Of a stretch of 64,000 bases of DNA, positions 40,099 through 48,797 are shown piece by piece (the first letter of the stretch is position 1; each line of letters opens with the position of its first letter). Source of the DNA: Massilia horti. Lineage in GTDB: Bacteria > Pseudomonadota > Gammaproteobacteria > Burkholderiales > Burkholderiaceae_D. Made by a program: the position numbers and the translations under genes. The notes below the pieces were generated by a model. The model was given only the letters and a program-made list of their open reading frames with translations, searched no databases and was not told the DNA's origin. The DNA is taken from contig NZ_SPUM01000132.1 in assembly GCF_004614195.1 (NCBI RefSeq), forward strand, positions 62,001-126,000, given 5' to 3'.

Positions 40099-40593
40099 AT
40101 GGCCATTGATGTCTATTTGCAAATTGAAGGAATCAAGGGCGAGTCGCAGGACTCGGCGCACCAAGGTTGGATTGAGTGCACAGAAGTGCACTGGTCAATC
40201 GTGCAGCCGCGTAGCGCGACCGCGTCGACTGCCGGGGGCCACACTGCGGAGCGGGCGGAATTGAAAGACGTCGTCTTCGGGAAGATTGCCGACCTGGCGT
40301 CGCCGATACTGCTGCAGACTTGCGCGATGGGCAAGACCATCCCCAAGGCCAAATTCGAATTCATGCGCGCTGACGGTCACGGCAAGCCCATCAAGTACTT
40401 CGAGATACAACTTGAGAACGTGCTGATTAGCGGCGTGGCGCCTTCGCTCATCGCCGGCACTATGCTCAGCGAGCACGTCAGCCTGAAGTACTCGAAAATC
40501 AAATGGACATACACTCAACAGAATATCGCCGGTGGCGCCCGTGGCAGCACGGTCGGCGGATGGGACTTGGCAGCAAACAAGATTGCAGCATAG
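40099..40593 (+). CDS. hcp: Hcp-family type VI secretion tube protein
   Basis: 164 aa. Hcp forms the hexameric inner tube of the type VI secretion apparatus and can carry small effectors in its lumen. N-terminal MAIDVYLQIEGIKGESQD and the later GKPIKYFEIQLENVLISG and EHVSLKYSKIKWTY segments are typical. GGAGAGGAG precedes the start. No other structural T6SS genes (tssB/C, clpV, vgrG) are in the window, so this is an orphan copy dedicated to the neighbouring effector pair. Confidence 0.92.
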   Translation: MAIDVYLQIEGIKGESQDSAHQGWIECTEVHWSIVQPRSATASTAGGHTAERAELKDVVFGKIADLASPILLQTCAMGKTIPKAKFEFMRADGHGKPIKYFEIQLENVLISGVAPSLIAGTMLSEHVSLKYSKIKWTYTQQNIAGGARGSTVGGWDLAANKIAA

Positions 40594-40616
40594 CTCCAGC
40601 ATTCCCCTCAATGAAT

Positions 40617-40646
40617 AGGCCCCGCCGATTGCGGGGCTTTGCTTTT
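40617..40646 (+). terminator. Terminator after hcp
   Basis: GGCCCCGC-CGATT-GCGGGGCTTTGCTTTTT: GC-rich 7-bp stem followed by a T-rich tail. Confidence 0.8.
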
Positions 40647-40855
40647 TAGGAAGTCCTGCGTTTACAGAAGGTTCATCCCGGGCCGCCGCCCCCAAGGCAT
40701 GTTAGTCCCTTCGCCGATGGTTAGAGTGTGACTCAGACCCAACCTTTAAAGCGAAATCAGTAACTCCTGGTCACCATTGCTGTAAAATAATTCCGGTTCG
40801 TCGGCACAAACAGCATGCGGGTCGCGCGGGTCGCGGCGCGCGCGAAAGGGCACTG

Positions 40856-41734
40856 ATGAAACTCTCGCTTGCGGCGAAATTCAATATCGTGTTCCTGGCC
40901 ATCTCCGGAATCGGTTTTGCGGCGGCCAGCTTCGTCACCCATCACTTGCTGCAGGCGAACGCGCGCGAGGAGACGCTGCAAAACGCCCGCGTGCTGCTGG
41001 AGTCCGCGCTGGCCGCGCGAAAGTACACTACCGACCAGATCGGGCCGCTGCTCGCGCCACGGCTGATCGAGGAGTTCCTGCCGCAGTCGGTGCCGTCCTA
41101 CGCCGCGACGGAACACCTGAACCATCTGCTCAAATCCCATCCCGATTTCAGCTACAAGGAAGCCACCCTCAATCCCACCAATCTGCGCGATCGCGCCACC
41201 GATTGGGAAGCGGACCTCGTCAACACGCTGCGCGCCAAGCCGGCCCTGGAGGAGCTGGTCGGCGAGCGCCAGACCTCGGTGGGAACCGCGCTGTATATCG
41301 CCCGGCCGCTGCAGATCAAGAATGTGGCCTGCCTGCGCTGCCATAGCGTGCCGGACGCGGCCCCCAAGGCGATGCTCGACATCTACGGCCGCAACAATGG
41401 ATTCGGCTGGAAGCATATGGAGATTGTCGGTGCCCAGGTCGTATCGGTGCCGATGGCCGTTCCGATGCAGCGCGCGAACTTGGCGCTGCGTGCCTACATG
41501 GTGTCAATGCTCGGCATTTTTGGTTTCCTGTTCGTGGCGCTCAACATCATGGTCCACATGTTCGTCACGCGGCGCATCACCCGCATGTCGCGCATTGCCG
41601 ACGAGGTGAGTATGGGCCAGTTCGGCGCCGAGGAATTCGACGTTTCGGGCAGCGACGAGTTGTCGGTGCTCGGCCGATCGTTCGCGCGCATGCGCACGAG
41701 CCTGGCCAGCGCGATGAAGATGCTGGAAGAGTGA
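40856..41734 (+). CDS. DUF3365-type haem-motif sensor with HAMP domain
   Basis: 292 aa inner-membrane protein. TM1 lies at about 7-27 (NIVFLAISGIGFAAASFVT). A periplasmic DUF3365/Tll0287-like domain follows with a c-type haem motif CLRCH near residue 159, then TM2 at about 207-230 and a cytoplasmic HAMP linker (RRITRMSRIADEVSMGQF). No output domain is present. It ends 12 bp before a Ser/Thr kinase gene, so the two probably form a redox- or ligand-sensing pair in which the kinase is the output. Haem attachment is inferred from the CxxCH motif. Confidence 0.85.
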   Translation: MKLSLAAKFNIVFLAISGIGFAAASFVTHHLLQANAREETLQNARVLLESALAARKYTTDQIGPLLAPRLIEEFLPQSVPSYAATEHLNHLLKSHPDFSYKEATLNPTNLRDRATDWEADLVNTLRAKPALEELVGERQTSVGTALYIARPLQIKNVACLRCHSVPDAAPKAMLDIYGRNNGFGWKHMEIVGAQVVSVPMAVPMQRANLALRAYMVSMLGIFGFLFVALNIMVHMFVTRRITRMSRIADEVSMGQFGAEEFDVSGSDELSVLGRSFARMRTSLASAMKMLEE

Positions 41735-41746
41735 GGCCAGCGGCGC

Positions 41747-43171
41747 ATGCTCGGTCAACTCGGCAAGTACCGTCTGGACAGCGTGCTCGGCAAGGGCGCG
41801 ATGGGCGTGGTCTACAAGGCCTTCGATCCAGTCATCGAGCGCGTGGTGGCGCTCAAGACGATCCGCAAGGAGCTGTTTTCTGACAGCCAGCAGCTGGAAC
41901 TGGTGAGCCGCTTCAAGAACGAGGCGCAGGCGGCGGGGCGCCTGAACCATCCCAACATCGTCACCGTGTACGACTACGGCGAGGACAATGAATCGGCTTA
42001 CATCGCGATGGAATACGTCGAGGGCGCACCGCTCGATGCATTGATCAGATCCGGCCAGCCTTGCCCGCTGCCGCGCGTGATGGCCTGGATGAGCGGCCTG
42101 CTGCTGGCGCTCGATTATGCGCATGCACGCGGCGTGGTACACCGCGACATCAAGCCGGGCAATCTTCTGCTGAGCGGCGGCACGCAGGTGAAGGTCAGTG
42201 ATTTCGGTATCGCGCGCATTGAATCTTCCACGCTGACCCAGACGGGCACGCTGGTCGGCACCCCGAGTTACATGTCGCCGGAACAACTACGTGCACAGAC
42301 CGTGGATGGCCGCAGCGATGTGTTCTCGGCCGGCGTGCTGCTCTACCAATTGCTTACGGGCGTGCGGCCTTTTTCCGGTGCGCCAGCCGTGGTCATGCAG
42401 CAGATCCTCAATGATCGGCCGGTTGCGCCCTCGGCGCATGTGCCGACACTGGGACAGGCATTTGACGATGTTGTGGCGCGGGCGCTAGCTAAACAGGCAG
42501 ACGCGCGCTACCCCAGCGCCCGTGCCTTCCTCGATGCTCTTTCCGCCGCGGTCAATCCGGATGCAACCATATCGGCAGATGAAGACCGCACAGTGCTCGT
42601 TGTCCCGGGTGCGCCCGATGTGCCCCCATCGACGATGCCAGGCGGTAGTCTTGCAAGCGATACGATAACGCCTTGGAAAATCGCGGCCTTGCCGGAGCTG
42701 GAGCCGCTGTTGGCGCAGCAGGTGGGACCGATGGCGCGGATCCTGCTGAAGAAGGAGGCCGCGCGCAGCGATGGTATCGACGCGCTGTGCGCGCTGCTGC
42801 TGGCGCACATTCCGTCGGAGGAGGGGCGCGCGCAATTTCAGTCCGGCGTTGTGCAGCTCAAGAAGAAGCTGGCGGCCAGCGGCACGGGAACCGGCTCGCA
42901 GTTCCCAACCTCCCCGACCGGCGATTCACTCGCGAGGGATACTGGCACGGCCTTGAACTCGTCGGTGAAAGGCGCCGTGCCACTCGACGAGACGTTCGCA
43001 GAGCGTGTTGCAGAACGGCTCACGGTGTTGCTCGGCCCGATTGCACGGGTGATGGTCAAGCGCGCGGCGCGCCAGGCAGGTGACAAGTCGGAGTTCCTGC
43101 AATTGATTGCCGCGAATATCGAATCGTCGCAAGATCGCGCGCGCTTCCTGGCGGAAGCAGCGTCGCTTTAA
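41747..43171 (+). CDS. Ser/Thr protein kinase with duplicated C-terminal domain
   Basis: 474 aa. Hanks-type kinase at about 7-265: Gly loop GKGAMGVVYKA, Lys in VALKTIRK, HRDIKPGNLL, DFGIAR, GTPSYMSPEQL. There is no membrane helix. After a Pro/Thr-rich linker the C-terminus carries two related ~60-residue helical units: LLAQQVGPMARILLKKEAAR (from about 322) and LTVLLGPIARVMVKRAARQ (from about 418). Each is followed by a downstream SEEGRAQF or SQDRARFL. This looks like an internal duplication. Translation is probably coupled to the haem-motif sensor upstream. The stop codon overlaps that of the convergent M20 peptidase gene. Confidence 0.92.
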   Translation: MLGQLGKYRLDSVLGKGAMGVVYKAFDPVIERVVALKTIRKELFSDSQQLELVSRFKNEAQAAGRLNHPNIVTVYDYGEDNESAYIAMEYVEGAPLDALIRSGQPCPLPRVMAWMSGLLLALDYAHARGVVHRDIKPGNLLLSGGTQVKVSDFGIARIESSTLTQTGTLVGTPSYMSPEQLRAQTVDGRSDVFSAGVLLYQLLTGVRPFSGAPAVVMQQILNDRPVAPSAHVPTLGQAFDDVVARALAKQADARYPSARAFLDALSAAVNPDATISADEDRTVLVVPGAPDVPPSTMPGGSLASDTITPWKIAALPELEPLLAQQVGPMARILLKKEAARSDGIDALCALLLAHIPSEEGRAQFQSGVVQLKKKLAASGTGTGSQFPTSPTGDSLARDTGTALNSSVKGAVPLDETFAERVAERLTVLLGPIARVMVKRAARQAGDKSEFLQLIAANIESSQDRARFLAEAASL

Positions 43172-44490
43172 CGCCAAGTGATCGTGTCGGACGTGCCGAA
43201 TTCGGCGAACCGTATCATCAGTTCAATCCCTGCGCTGAGAGCATCGGGATGGATCGTGAAGTCCATCGAATGCACACCAGCGGTCCCCAACCCATCCTTG
43301 GCGATACCGAGTGAGGCGTAGAGCGCGGGTACGATTGGCGTGTAATAAGCGAAGTCTTCCGAGAACATGCCACGCGATTGCCCGGTTTCGACATGACCCG
43401 AATAGCTCGCGGTGAGTAAAGGCGCCAGCTTGGCGAAGAGAGCCGGGTCGTTGCTGGTTGGCGGCGATGCCGGTCGCAGCTCCCATTTGGGGTGAAGGCC
43501 ATACACGGCGCCCATCTTGCCAATGCGGTCGACCAGTAACTTCTCAAGCGATGGTGCGCCGGCTGCGTCCTTCGTCAAATCCTCGAAGGCACGGATCGTT
43601 CCCTTGATCTCGACAGAGCTCGGCAGGACGTTGGTTGCGCCGGAATCGCCAGCGAACTTAGTGATTGAGAGGACCATTGGCCTGGCCGCGATGTCGATCT
43701 CGCGCGCAGGCGCGTAGCTTAATCCCTGAGCGACCCGCATTGCCGAAAGCAACACGTCGTCACCATCTTGCGGAGCGGCGGCATGAGACCCGCGACCGCT
43801 CAGCGTGAGCGTGAAGTAATTGCTCCCCGCAAGAATCGCCCCCGGTGTCAGGCCGATTGTTCGGACCGGCATTCCAGGTGCGGAGTGCAGGGCAAAGATC
43901 CGCTCGACGCCGAGTTGTTCGAGAATCCGGTCCTTGACGATATCGTCAGCACCACCGGCGACCTCTTCCGCAGGCTGGAACAGGAACACAATCTTGCCCT
44001 TGAAGTGATCGGCATTTGTGCGGATCAACGCCGCAGTCGCGAGCAGGATGGATGCGTGAACGTCATGCCCGCAATTGTGCATAACGCCGGGGATCGCCGA
44101 TCGCGGACTGTGCGAAGCGGGCTCCGACTGATTATCCGCGAGCGGTCGCGCATCCATTTCCGCACGTAACGCGATCGTATGGCCAGGCCGGCCGGTATCG
44201 AACACGGTAATGACAGCAGTTGGCGCCGACGCGGACGTGACGAACTGAGTGAACCCAAGCTTCCTCAGTTTCGCATCGATATAGGTGTGGGCCAGCAGCT
44301 CCTTCTTGCCAAGTTCAGGATTGGTGTGGAGATAGGCATAGGCGTCGCGCGCCACCGGAAGCGCCCCGCTTATCGCGGCGCGAACGTCCTGGGCCTCTGC
44401 CGGCGCTGCACCTGCCAGAAGTAGTGCGAGTGCCGCAGTTTTCACGAAGCCGGCAAATAGCTCGAAATCAAAGGTAGTGAGGTGCATCAT
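43168..44490 (-). CDS. Exported M20-family amidohydrolase/peptidase
   Basis: About 440 aa. Signal peptide in the first ~28 residues (FVKTAALALLLAGAAPAEA), then an M20D-type metallohydrolase: HNCGHDVHAS (metal-binding Cys/His), FQPAEEVAGGA (catalytic Glu) and an inserted lid/dimerisation domain (GRGSHAAAPQDGDD). Relatives hydrolyse N-acyl or indole-acetyl amino acids and other amides. I set the start at the tandem ATGs 44490/44487, in front of the signal peptide. A TTG at 44556 with an excellent AAGGAGGA would add 22 residues and is a real alternative. Confidence 0.88.
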   Translation of the reverse strand: MMHLTTFDFELFAGFVKTAALALLLAGAAPAEAQDVRAAISGALPVARDAYAYLHTNPELGKKELLAHTYIDAKLRKLGFTQFVTSASAPTAVITVFDTGRPGHTIALRAEMDARPLADNQSEPASHSPRSAIPGVMHNCGHDVHASILLATAALIRTNADHFKGKIVFLFQPAEEVAGGADDIVKDRILEQLGVERIFALHSAPGMPVRTIGLTPGAILAGSNYFTLTLSGRGSHAAAPQDGDDVLLSAMRVAQGLSYAPAREIDIAARPMVLSITKFAGDSGATNVLPSSVEIKGTIRAFEDLTKDAAGAPSLEKLLVDRIGKMGAVYGLHPKWELRPASPPTSNDPALFAKLAPLLTASYSGHVETGQSRGMFSEDFAYYTPIVPALYASLGIAKDGLGTAGVHSMDFTIHPDALSAGIELMIRFAEFGTSDTITWR

Positions 44491-45066
44491 CTTAATTGGC
44501 GGGATCGAGTCCCGCCAACAGGTCATCGAGCGAATAAATTTTGCTTTTGTCAAGAATTCCTCCTTGGGACAGCCAATCTTCGGTATTACGCTTGCGCTTC
44601 TTCCAATAAACCGGGCGAGACCCTTCATTTGCGTCCGGCCTATTCCCGGTCCAGCGAGTCAAAAGCCAAGCCACAGCACATACGCGCCGTTTAAAGCTTG
44701 GTTGACGGCATGTTCTTGGCGCAGCAATAAACCGACATCTGCCCCGGAACCGTGGTGGTCCATTGGCCGGTCCACTGAGCATTGTAGCCGAACACACTTG
44801 CCGGCATTTACTCGGCGCATCCTGGCGCCCGCAAGTTGCATAGACCGTGCCGGGCAGCTCCTGCAGGACTTTTCAGGGAAGTTAGCCGATAGGGCCCTTA
44901 TTGTGATGATGACGTCCCGAGTTTATGGATGACGTGGGGTAGAGGATCTTAGACAGCCTCCACCGCACGAATTGAGTCGGACACGGTTGAGAATTCTCAA
45001 AGGCTGAGCTTTCCGACGGGCGGATATTGATCACTCCATCGAACAGATCAAAAGAAGGAGTGAACC
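44491..45066. other. Intergenic region with possible antitoxin remnant
   Basis: No intact gene is convincing. The minus strand at 44492-44600 encodes a MazE-like tail, described separately. The remainder to 45066 carries only short frames with no start signal. The last bases hold the AAGGAG ribosome site of the PEP-CTERM gene. Confidence 0.4.
44492..44600 (-). pseudogene. Possible MazE-like antitoxin 3' fragment
   Basis: The minus-strand frame ends in KIYSLDDLLAGLDPAN and a stop, resembling the C-terminal tail of MazE-type antitoxins (the YxLdeLLAgItPEN pattern). No N-terminal AbrB-like domain or toxin gene is found beside it. Only about 35 codons look meaningful, so this is a fragment or a chance match. 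Confidence 0.3.
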
Positions 45067-45648
45067 ATGTCAATCGCAAAAGCAGTTGTAGTGGCCGGCG
45101 CGGTGCTGGGCCTGACAAATGTGGCGCATGCGCAAAGCCTGATCGGCTCGCAGGTGACAGGGGCAATCTATTGCTGCGAGGCGCCGACCGAACAGTTTCG
45201 CGCGACTAACTTCGTGACCGCAACGGTCGGCAACCAGGTCGAATTCCCGAACGGCGTGTTCTCGTCCATTGTGCCGGGCCTGGCCCCGGTTCCGGCCGAC
45301 CTCGATATCGGAGCCAATACGATCGACCTGCATTACCTGGCATCGGCCCCGGCGGCACCGGGCGTGTTCGACGGTTATGTGCTCACGTTTCAGAACGCAC
45401 CGGAAATCTTATCGGTGAAGCTGGATTCGTCGAGCACCCTGACGCCAACCAGTATCTCTTTTACCGGCAACTCGGTCCTGATCAACAATGCGGACCTGGC
45501 ACTGACGCCCCAATCGCGTGTGCTGCTGAACGTGGCAGTGGTGCCGGAGCCGCAGGAGGTGGCGATGATGCTGGGCGGGCTGGTGGCGCTGGGGATGCTT
45601 GCGCGCGGTCGCCAGCAGCGTTCGCGCTTGCCTGAAGAGTCGGCGTAG
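45067..45648 (+). CDS. PEP-CTERM sorting-signal protein
   Basis: 193 aa exported protein. Signal peptide (AKAVVVAGAVLGLTNVAHAQ), a short beta-rich passenger, then a C-terminal PEP-CTERM signal: VVPEPQEV, a hydrophobic helix MMLGGLVALGML and a basic tail ARGRQQRSR. Such proteins are cleaved by exosortase (XrtA/EpsH) and linked to exopolysaccharide production in environmental proteobacteria. No exosortase is in the window. AAGGAG precedes the ATG and a strong terminator follows. Confidence 0.9.
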   Translation: MSIAKAVVVAGAVLGLTNVAHAQSLIGSQVTGAIYCCEAPTEQFRATNFVTATVGNQVEFPNGVFSSIVPGLAPVPADLDIGANTIDLHYLASAPAAPGVFDGYVLTFQNAPEILSVKLDSSSTLTPTSISFTGNSVLINNADLALTPQSRVLLNVAVVPEPQEVAMMLGGLVALGMLARGRQQRSRLPEESA

Positions 45649-45652
45649 GACG

Positions 45653-45684
45653 AAAAAAAAGCGCTTCAACGAAGCGCTTTTTTC
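45653..45684. terminator. Bidirectional terminator
   Basis: A-run, then AAGCGCTTC-AAC-GAAGCGCTT, then a T-run. It ends both the PEP-CTERM gene and the convergent parvulin gene. Confidence 0.92.
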
Positions 45685-45697
45685 GTCCACCGATCCA

Positions 45698-46474
45698 TTA
45701 CTGGATCTTGGCTTTCTTCATCAGCTGGTCGCGGTACGCAGCCAGCTTGCGCTGCTGCAGCGACTCGGCGACTTGCTGCTTGACTTCTTCCAGTGCCGGG
45801 AGCTTGGCCGGGCGAACGTCTTCCAGCTTGATCACGTGGTAGCCGAACTGGGTCTTGACCGGGGTCTCGGTGATCGCGCCTTTCTGGAGGGCGACCATTG
45901 CTTTCGAGAATTCAGGCACGTACGAAGCCGGGCTTGCCCAGTCCAGGTCGCCGCCGTTGTTCGCGCTGCCGTCCTTGGATTGCTTGGCCAGTTCTTCGAA
46001 CTTGGCGCCGCCTTTCAGCTTGGCGATGATCGCCTTGGCTTCCTCTTCGGTGCCAACCAGGATGTGGCGGGCGTGGTATTCCTTGTCGCCAACCTGTGCC
46101 TTGTAGCGGTCGTATTCAGCCTTGATCTCGGCGTCGCTGACCGGGTTCTTTTTCACGTAATCGGCCAGCATCGCGTTGATGATGATGCTCTGGCGAGCGT
46201 TGTCGATCGCGGTCTTGACGTCGGCGCGGTTGCCGATGCCTTGCTTGTCGGCTTCCTGGATCAGGACTTCGCGGCCGATCAGGTCGCGCTTGATCGCGTC
46301 GCGCAGTTGCGCGGAATCGGTAGCCTTGCCCTGGGCAACGACTTGCTTGACCACCTGGTCAACCTTGGACGCAGGGATGGGTTTGCCGTTGACGGTCGCA
46401 ACGTTTTGCGCGAATACTGGCGCGGCAACCATCGCGGTCATGGCTAACAACAGACGGGCTGGCTTCAAAATCAT
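45698..46474 (-). CDS. Periplasmic parvulin-type peptidyl-prolyl isomerase (copy 1)
   Basis: 258 aa. Signal peptide (LLLAMTAMVAAPVFAQ), a SurA_N-like helical part (about 25-125) and a parvulin domain (about 130-225: ARHILVGTEEEAKAI, NNGGDLDWASP, QFGYHVIKLEDVRP). It would assist folding of exported proteins in the periplasm, as PrsA/SurA relatives do. It is closely similar along its length to the next gene upstream and evidently arose by tandem duplication. Confidence 0.93.
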   Translation of the reverse strand: MILKPARLLLAMTAMVAAPVFAQNVATVNGKPIPASKVDQVVKQVVAQGKATDSAQLRDAIKRDLIGREVLIQEADKQGIGNRADVKTAIDNARQSIIINAMLADYVKKNPVSDAEIKAEYDRYKAQVGDKEYHARHILVGTEEEAKAIIAKLKGGAKFEELAKQSKDGSANNGGDLDWASPASYVPEFSKAMVALQKGAITETPVKTQFGYHVIKLEDVRPAKLPALEEVKQQVAESLQQRKLAAYRDQLMKKAKIQ

Positions 46475-46516
46475 TATTTCATCCTATAAAAACACGATGA
46501 GTCGCCGCTGGCGACG

Positions 46517-46542
46517 AAAACCGGCGGCATGCAAGCCGCCGG
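46517..46542 (-). terminator. Terminator between the two parvulin genes
   Basis: On the minus strand CCGGCGGC-TTGCAT-GCCGCCGG is followed by TTTTCG, 13 bp after the stop of copy 2. It suggests the copies are transcribed partly independently. Confidence 0.7.
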
Positions 46543-46554
46543 TAGCACGACATA

Positions 46555-47334
46555 TTACTGCACCTTTGCCTTTTTGACCATTTCCTCTTGGTAGGCTTGG
46601 AGCTTTTGCTGAGCCAGGGCTTCGGCGACCTGCGGCTTGACTTCTTCCAGCGTCGGCAGCTTGGCCGCGCGGATGTCGTCCACCTTGATCACGTGCCAGC
46701 CATTGGCGGTGTGAACCGGGTTCTCGGTGACCTGGCCTTTTTGCAGGTTGACAAAGCCGGCGCTGAACTCTTTCGGGAACGCGGACGGGCTAGCCCAGTC
46801 CAGGTCGCCGCCACTGTTGGCGGTGCCGGTGTCCTTCGATTGCTTGGCCAGCTCTTCGAACTTGGCGCCGCCCTTGATCTTGGCGATCACGTCCTTGGCT
46901 TGCTGTTCGGTGTCCACCAGGATGTGGCGCACGTGGAATTCCTTGTCGCCGGTGGTTGCCTTGAAGCGGTCGTACTCGGCCTGGATCTCGGCGTCGGTGA
47001 CCGGGTGCTTCTCGATGTAGTCACGGGCCAGGGCGTTGATCACGATGGTCTGGCGGGCGTTCTCCAGCGCCTGCTTGACGTCCGGCTTCTTGTCGTAGCC
47101 TTGCTTGACGGCCTCCTGCATCAGCACTTCGCGTGCGATCAGGTCCTGCTTGATCGCGTCGCGCAGCTCCTTGGTGTCGGGCTGCTGGCCTTGTTCGACG
47201 ACCTGCTTGACGACTGCATCGGCACGCGACGACGGAATCGGTTTGCCGTTCACGACGGCGAGGTTCTGGGCGAAGGCAGGGGCAACCGCAACGGCGATCA
47301 GTGCTATCAGCAGGCGTGCTGGCTTAAAGGTCAT
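46555..47334 (-). CDS. Periplasmic parvulin-type peptidyl-prolyl isomerase (copy 2)
   Basis: 259 aa. Same layout as copy 1: signal peptide (ARLLIALIAVAVAPAFAQ), helical N-domain, parvulin domain (VRHILVDTEQQAKDV, NSGGDLDWASPSAFPKEF, ANGWHVIKVDDIRA). Both begin with a nearly identical M-(I/T)-(L/F)-KPARLL stretch and share VNGKPIP after the cleavage site. The two differ mainly around the N-terminal helical part, possibly reflecting different clients. Confidence 0.93.
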   Translation of the reverse strand: MTFKPARLLIALIAVAVAPAFAQNLAVVNGKPIPSSRADAVVKQVVEQGQQPDTKELRDAIKQDLIAREVLMQEAVKQGYDKKPDVKQALENARQTIVINALARDYIEKHPVTDAEIQAEYDRFKATTGDKEFHVRHILVDTEQQAKDVIAKIKGGAKFEELAKQSKDTGTANSGGDLDWASPSAFPKEFSAGFVNLQKGQVTENPVHTANGWHVIKVDDIRAAKLPTLEEVKPQVAEALAQQKLQAYQEEMVKKAKVQ

Positions 47335-47454
47335 TATTGTTTCCTGTGAAGGGAGAGTTGCTTGGACGAGATTGGATTAGTTGTTGTACTTCGGTTTTTA
47401 CTTCGTTTTTCGATTGTGGAGCAAATTCCTTAAGGCTAGCTGAACGGCCTGCCG

Positions 47455-47736
47455 TTACAGCTCGGACGGCGCCAGTGCCGTGATCGCCAGCGCATGAATC
47501 TCAGCATGCATCATGTCGTGCACGGCATCATACACCAGTCGATGGCGCATGACGAGTTTCAGTCCCTCGAAGCGGTCGGAGACCACTTTCACGCTGTAGT
47601 GACCACCGCCGGATGCGGCGCCCGGGTGGCCCGCATGCAGGGCCGAATCGTCGCCCAGTTCGAGCACGCTGGGCGCCAGCGCCGAGCGCAGGCGGTCACG
47701 GATGCGGTCAAGGCGGGTATCGATGGTGCCGTTCAT
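47455..47736 (-). CDS. BolA-family protein
   Basis: 93 aa. BolA/IbaG-type proteins partner monothiol glutaredoxins in iron-sulfur cluster handling and affect morphology under stress. The domain is complete: [32 protein letters not shown] and [13 protein letters not shown], with an invariant-type His in the C-terminal part. CAGGAGG precedes the ATG at 47736, which overlaps the yciB stop by four bases (ATGA). The longer upstream frame is spurious. Confidence 0.93.
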   Translation of the reverse strand: MNGTIDTRLDRIRDRLRSALAPSVLELGDDSALHAGHPGAASGGGHYSVKVVSDRFEGLKLVMRHRLVYDAVHDMMHAEIHALAITALAPSEL

Positions 47737-48365
47737 GCGCCTTCCTCCTGGATGTATTTCGAGAGCATCAGCGTCTGGACCACGACGAATGCGAAGAAGA
47801 GGCCGGTAAAGCCGAACAGCTTGAAGCTGACCCAGGCGCCGGTGTCGTCCTTGAACAAGACAAAGGCCACCAGCAGGTTGAGCAGGCCCAGGAACGCGAA
47901 AAACACGGTCCAGGCGTAGCCAAGGCGGGCCCAGACCGGGTCTGGCAGCTTGATCTGCACTTCCATCAATTTGCGCATCAGGTTGGTCTTGAACAGTACC
48001 TGGCTGACGAACAGGATGACGGCGAATACCCAGTAGAGGATGGTCGGCTTCCACTTGATGAAGTTTTCATCGTGGAAGTAGATGGTCGCGCCACCCATGA
48101 CCGCGATCACGGCGAGCGAGACCCACAGCATCCCGTCGACCTTGCGCCCGCGCACCAGCAGGTAGCCGATCTGCAGCACGGTGGCGATGATGGCCACGGC
48201 CGTGGCCAGCAAGATCGGCGCTTGCGCCGGCGCCACCACGCCCCCCGATACCAGGCCGCCCAGGTATTGCGTCACGATGTCGTGCGCCGCGCCCTGGTGC
48301 CCTTCGCCAAGCTTATAGACGATAAAGAACAGGATGACCGGAAATAGGTCGAAAAGAAATTTCAT
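47733..48365 (-). CDS. yciB: Inner-membrane septation protein A
   Basis: 210 aa integral membrane protein with about five or six helices ([100 protein letters not shown]). The N-terminus [14 protein letters not shown] is diagnostic of YciB/IspZ, linked to cell-envelope synthesis and division. It is translationally coupled to bolA downstream and preceded by msrB. Confidence 0.94.
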   Translation of the reverse strand: MKFLFDLFPVILFFIVYKLGEGHQGAAHDIVTQYLGGLVSGGVVAPAQAPILLATAVAIIATVLQIGYLLVRGRKVDGMLWVSLAVIAVMGGATIYFHDENFIKWKPTILYWVFAVILFVSQVLFKTNLMRKLMEVQIKLPDPVWARLGYAWTVFFAFLGLLNLLVAFVLFKDDTGAWVSFKLFGFTGLFFAFVVVQTLMLSKYIQEEGA

Positions 48366-48384
48366 GTTGTAGCTGGAGAATGTT

Positions 48385-48780
48385 TCACACTGGTTCGAAG
48401 CGCAGGGCTGCGGAGTTGATGCAGTAGCGCAGGCCGGTGGGCGGCGGACCGTCCGGGAACACGTGGCCGAGGTGCGCATTGCAGACCGCGCAGATGATTT
48501 CGGTGCGCAGCATACCATGGCTGCGGTCGACTTTCTCGATCACGTTGGCCGGATCGATCGGACGGAAGTAGCTTGGCCAGCCGCAGCCGGAATCGAACTT
48601 GGCGTCCGATTCGAACAGCGGGGTATCGCAGCACACGCAGTGGTAGATGCCGTGCTCGTGGTGGTCCCAGTATTTGCCGCTGAAGGCGCGTTCGGTGGCC
48701 GCGTGGCGCGTCACCTGGTACTGCATGGGGTCCAGCTGGGCGCGCCACTCGGCGTCGGTCTTGGTTACTTTGTCGTTCAT
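48385..48780 (-). CDS. msrB: Peptide methionine-(R)-S-oxide reductase
   Basis: 131 aa, cytosolic; reduces methionine-R-sulfoxide in proteins. Two zinc CxxC pairs are visible (HCVCCDTP with the CAVCNAHLG later), the substrate pocket GCGWPSYF, the [17 protein letters not shown] block, and the resolving/catalytic Cys in RYCINSAAL. No signal peptide. It sits between selO and yciB, and with selO makes a small redox-protection group. Confidence 0.96.
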   Translation of the reverse strand: MNDKVTKTDAEWRAQLDPMQYQVTRHAATERAFSGKYWDHHEHGIYHCVCCDTPLFESDAKFDSGCGWPSYFRPIDPANVIEKVDRSHGMLRTEIICAVCNAHLGHVFPDGPPPTGLRYCINSAALRFEPV

Positions 48781-48797
48781 GGTCGGTCTTTCTCGAT

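Noticed and set aside
38936-40593. Prophage remnant (lysozyme-like gene considered as an endolysin)
   Set aside because: No holin, spanin, tail, capsid or integrase genes; the adjacent hcp and exported partner fit a secretion effector better.
44477-44932. 151-codon plus-strand frame ending in ADRALIVMMTSRVYG, considered as a transposase tail
   Set aside because: No catalytic motif, terminal repeats or start signal; the match is only an impression.
44882-45166. 94-codon minus-strand frame across the PEP-CTERM gene start
   Set aside because: It overlaps a well-supported exported protein and has no ribosome site or recognisable domain.
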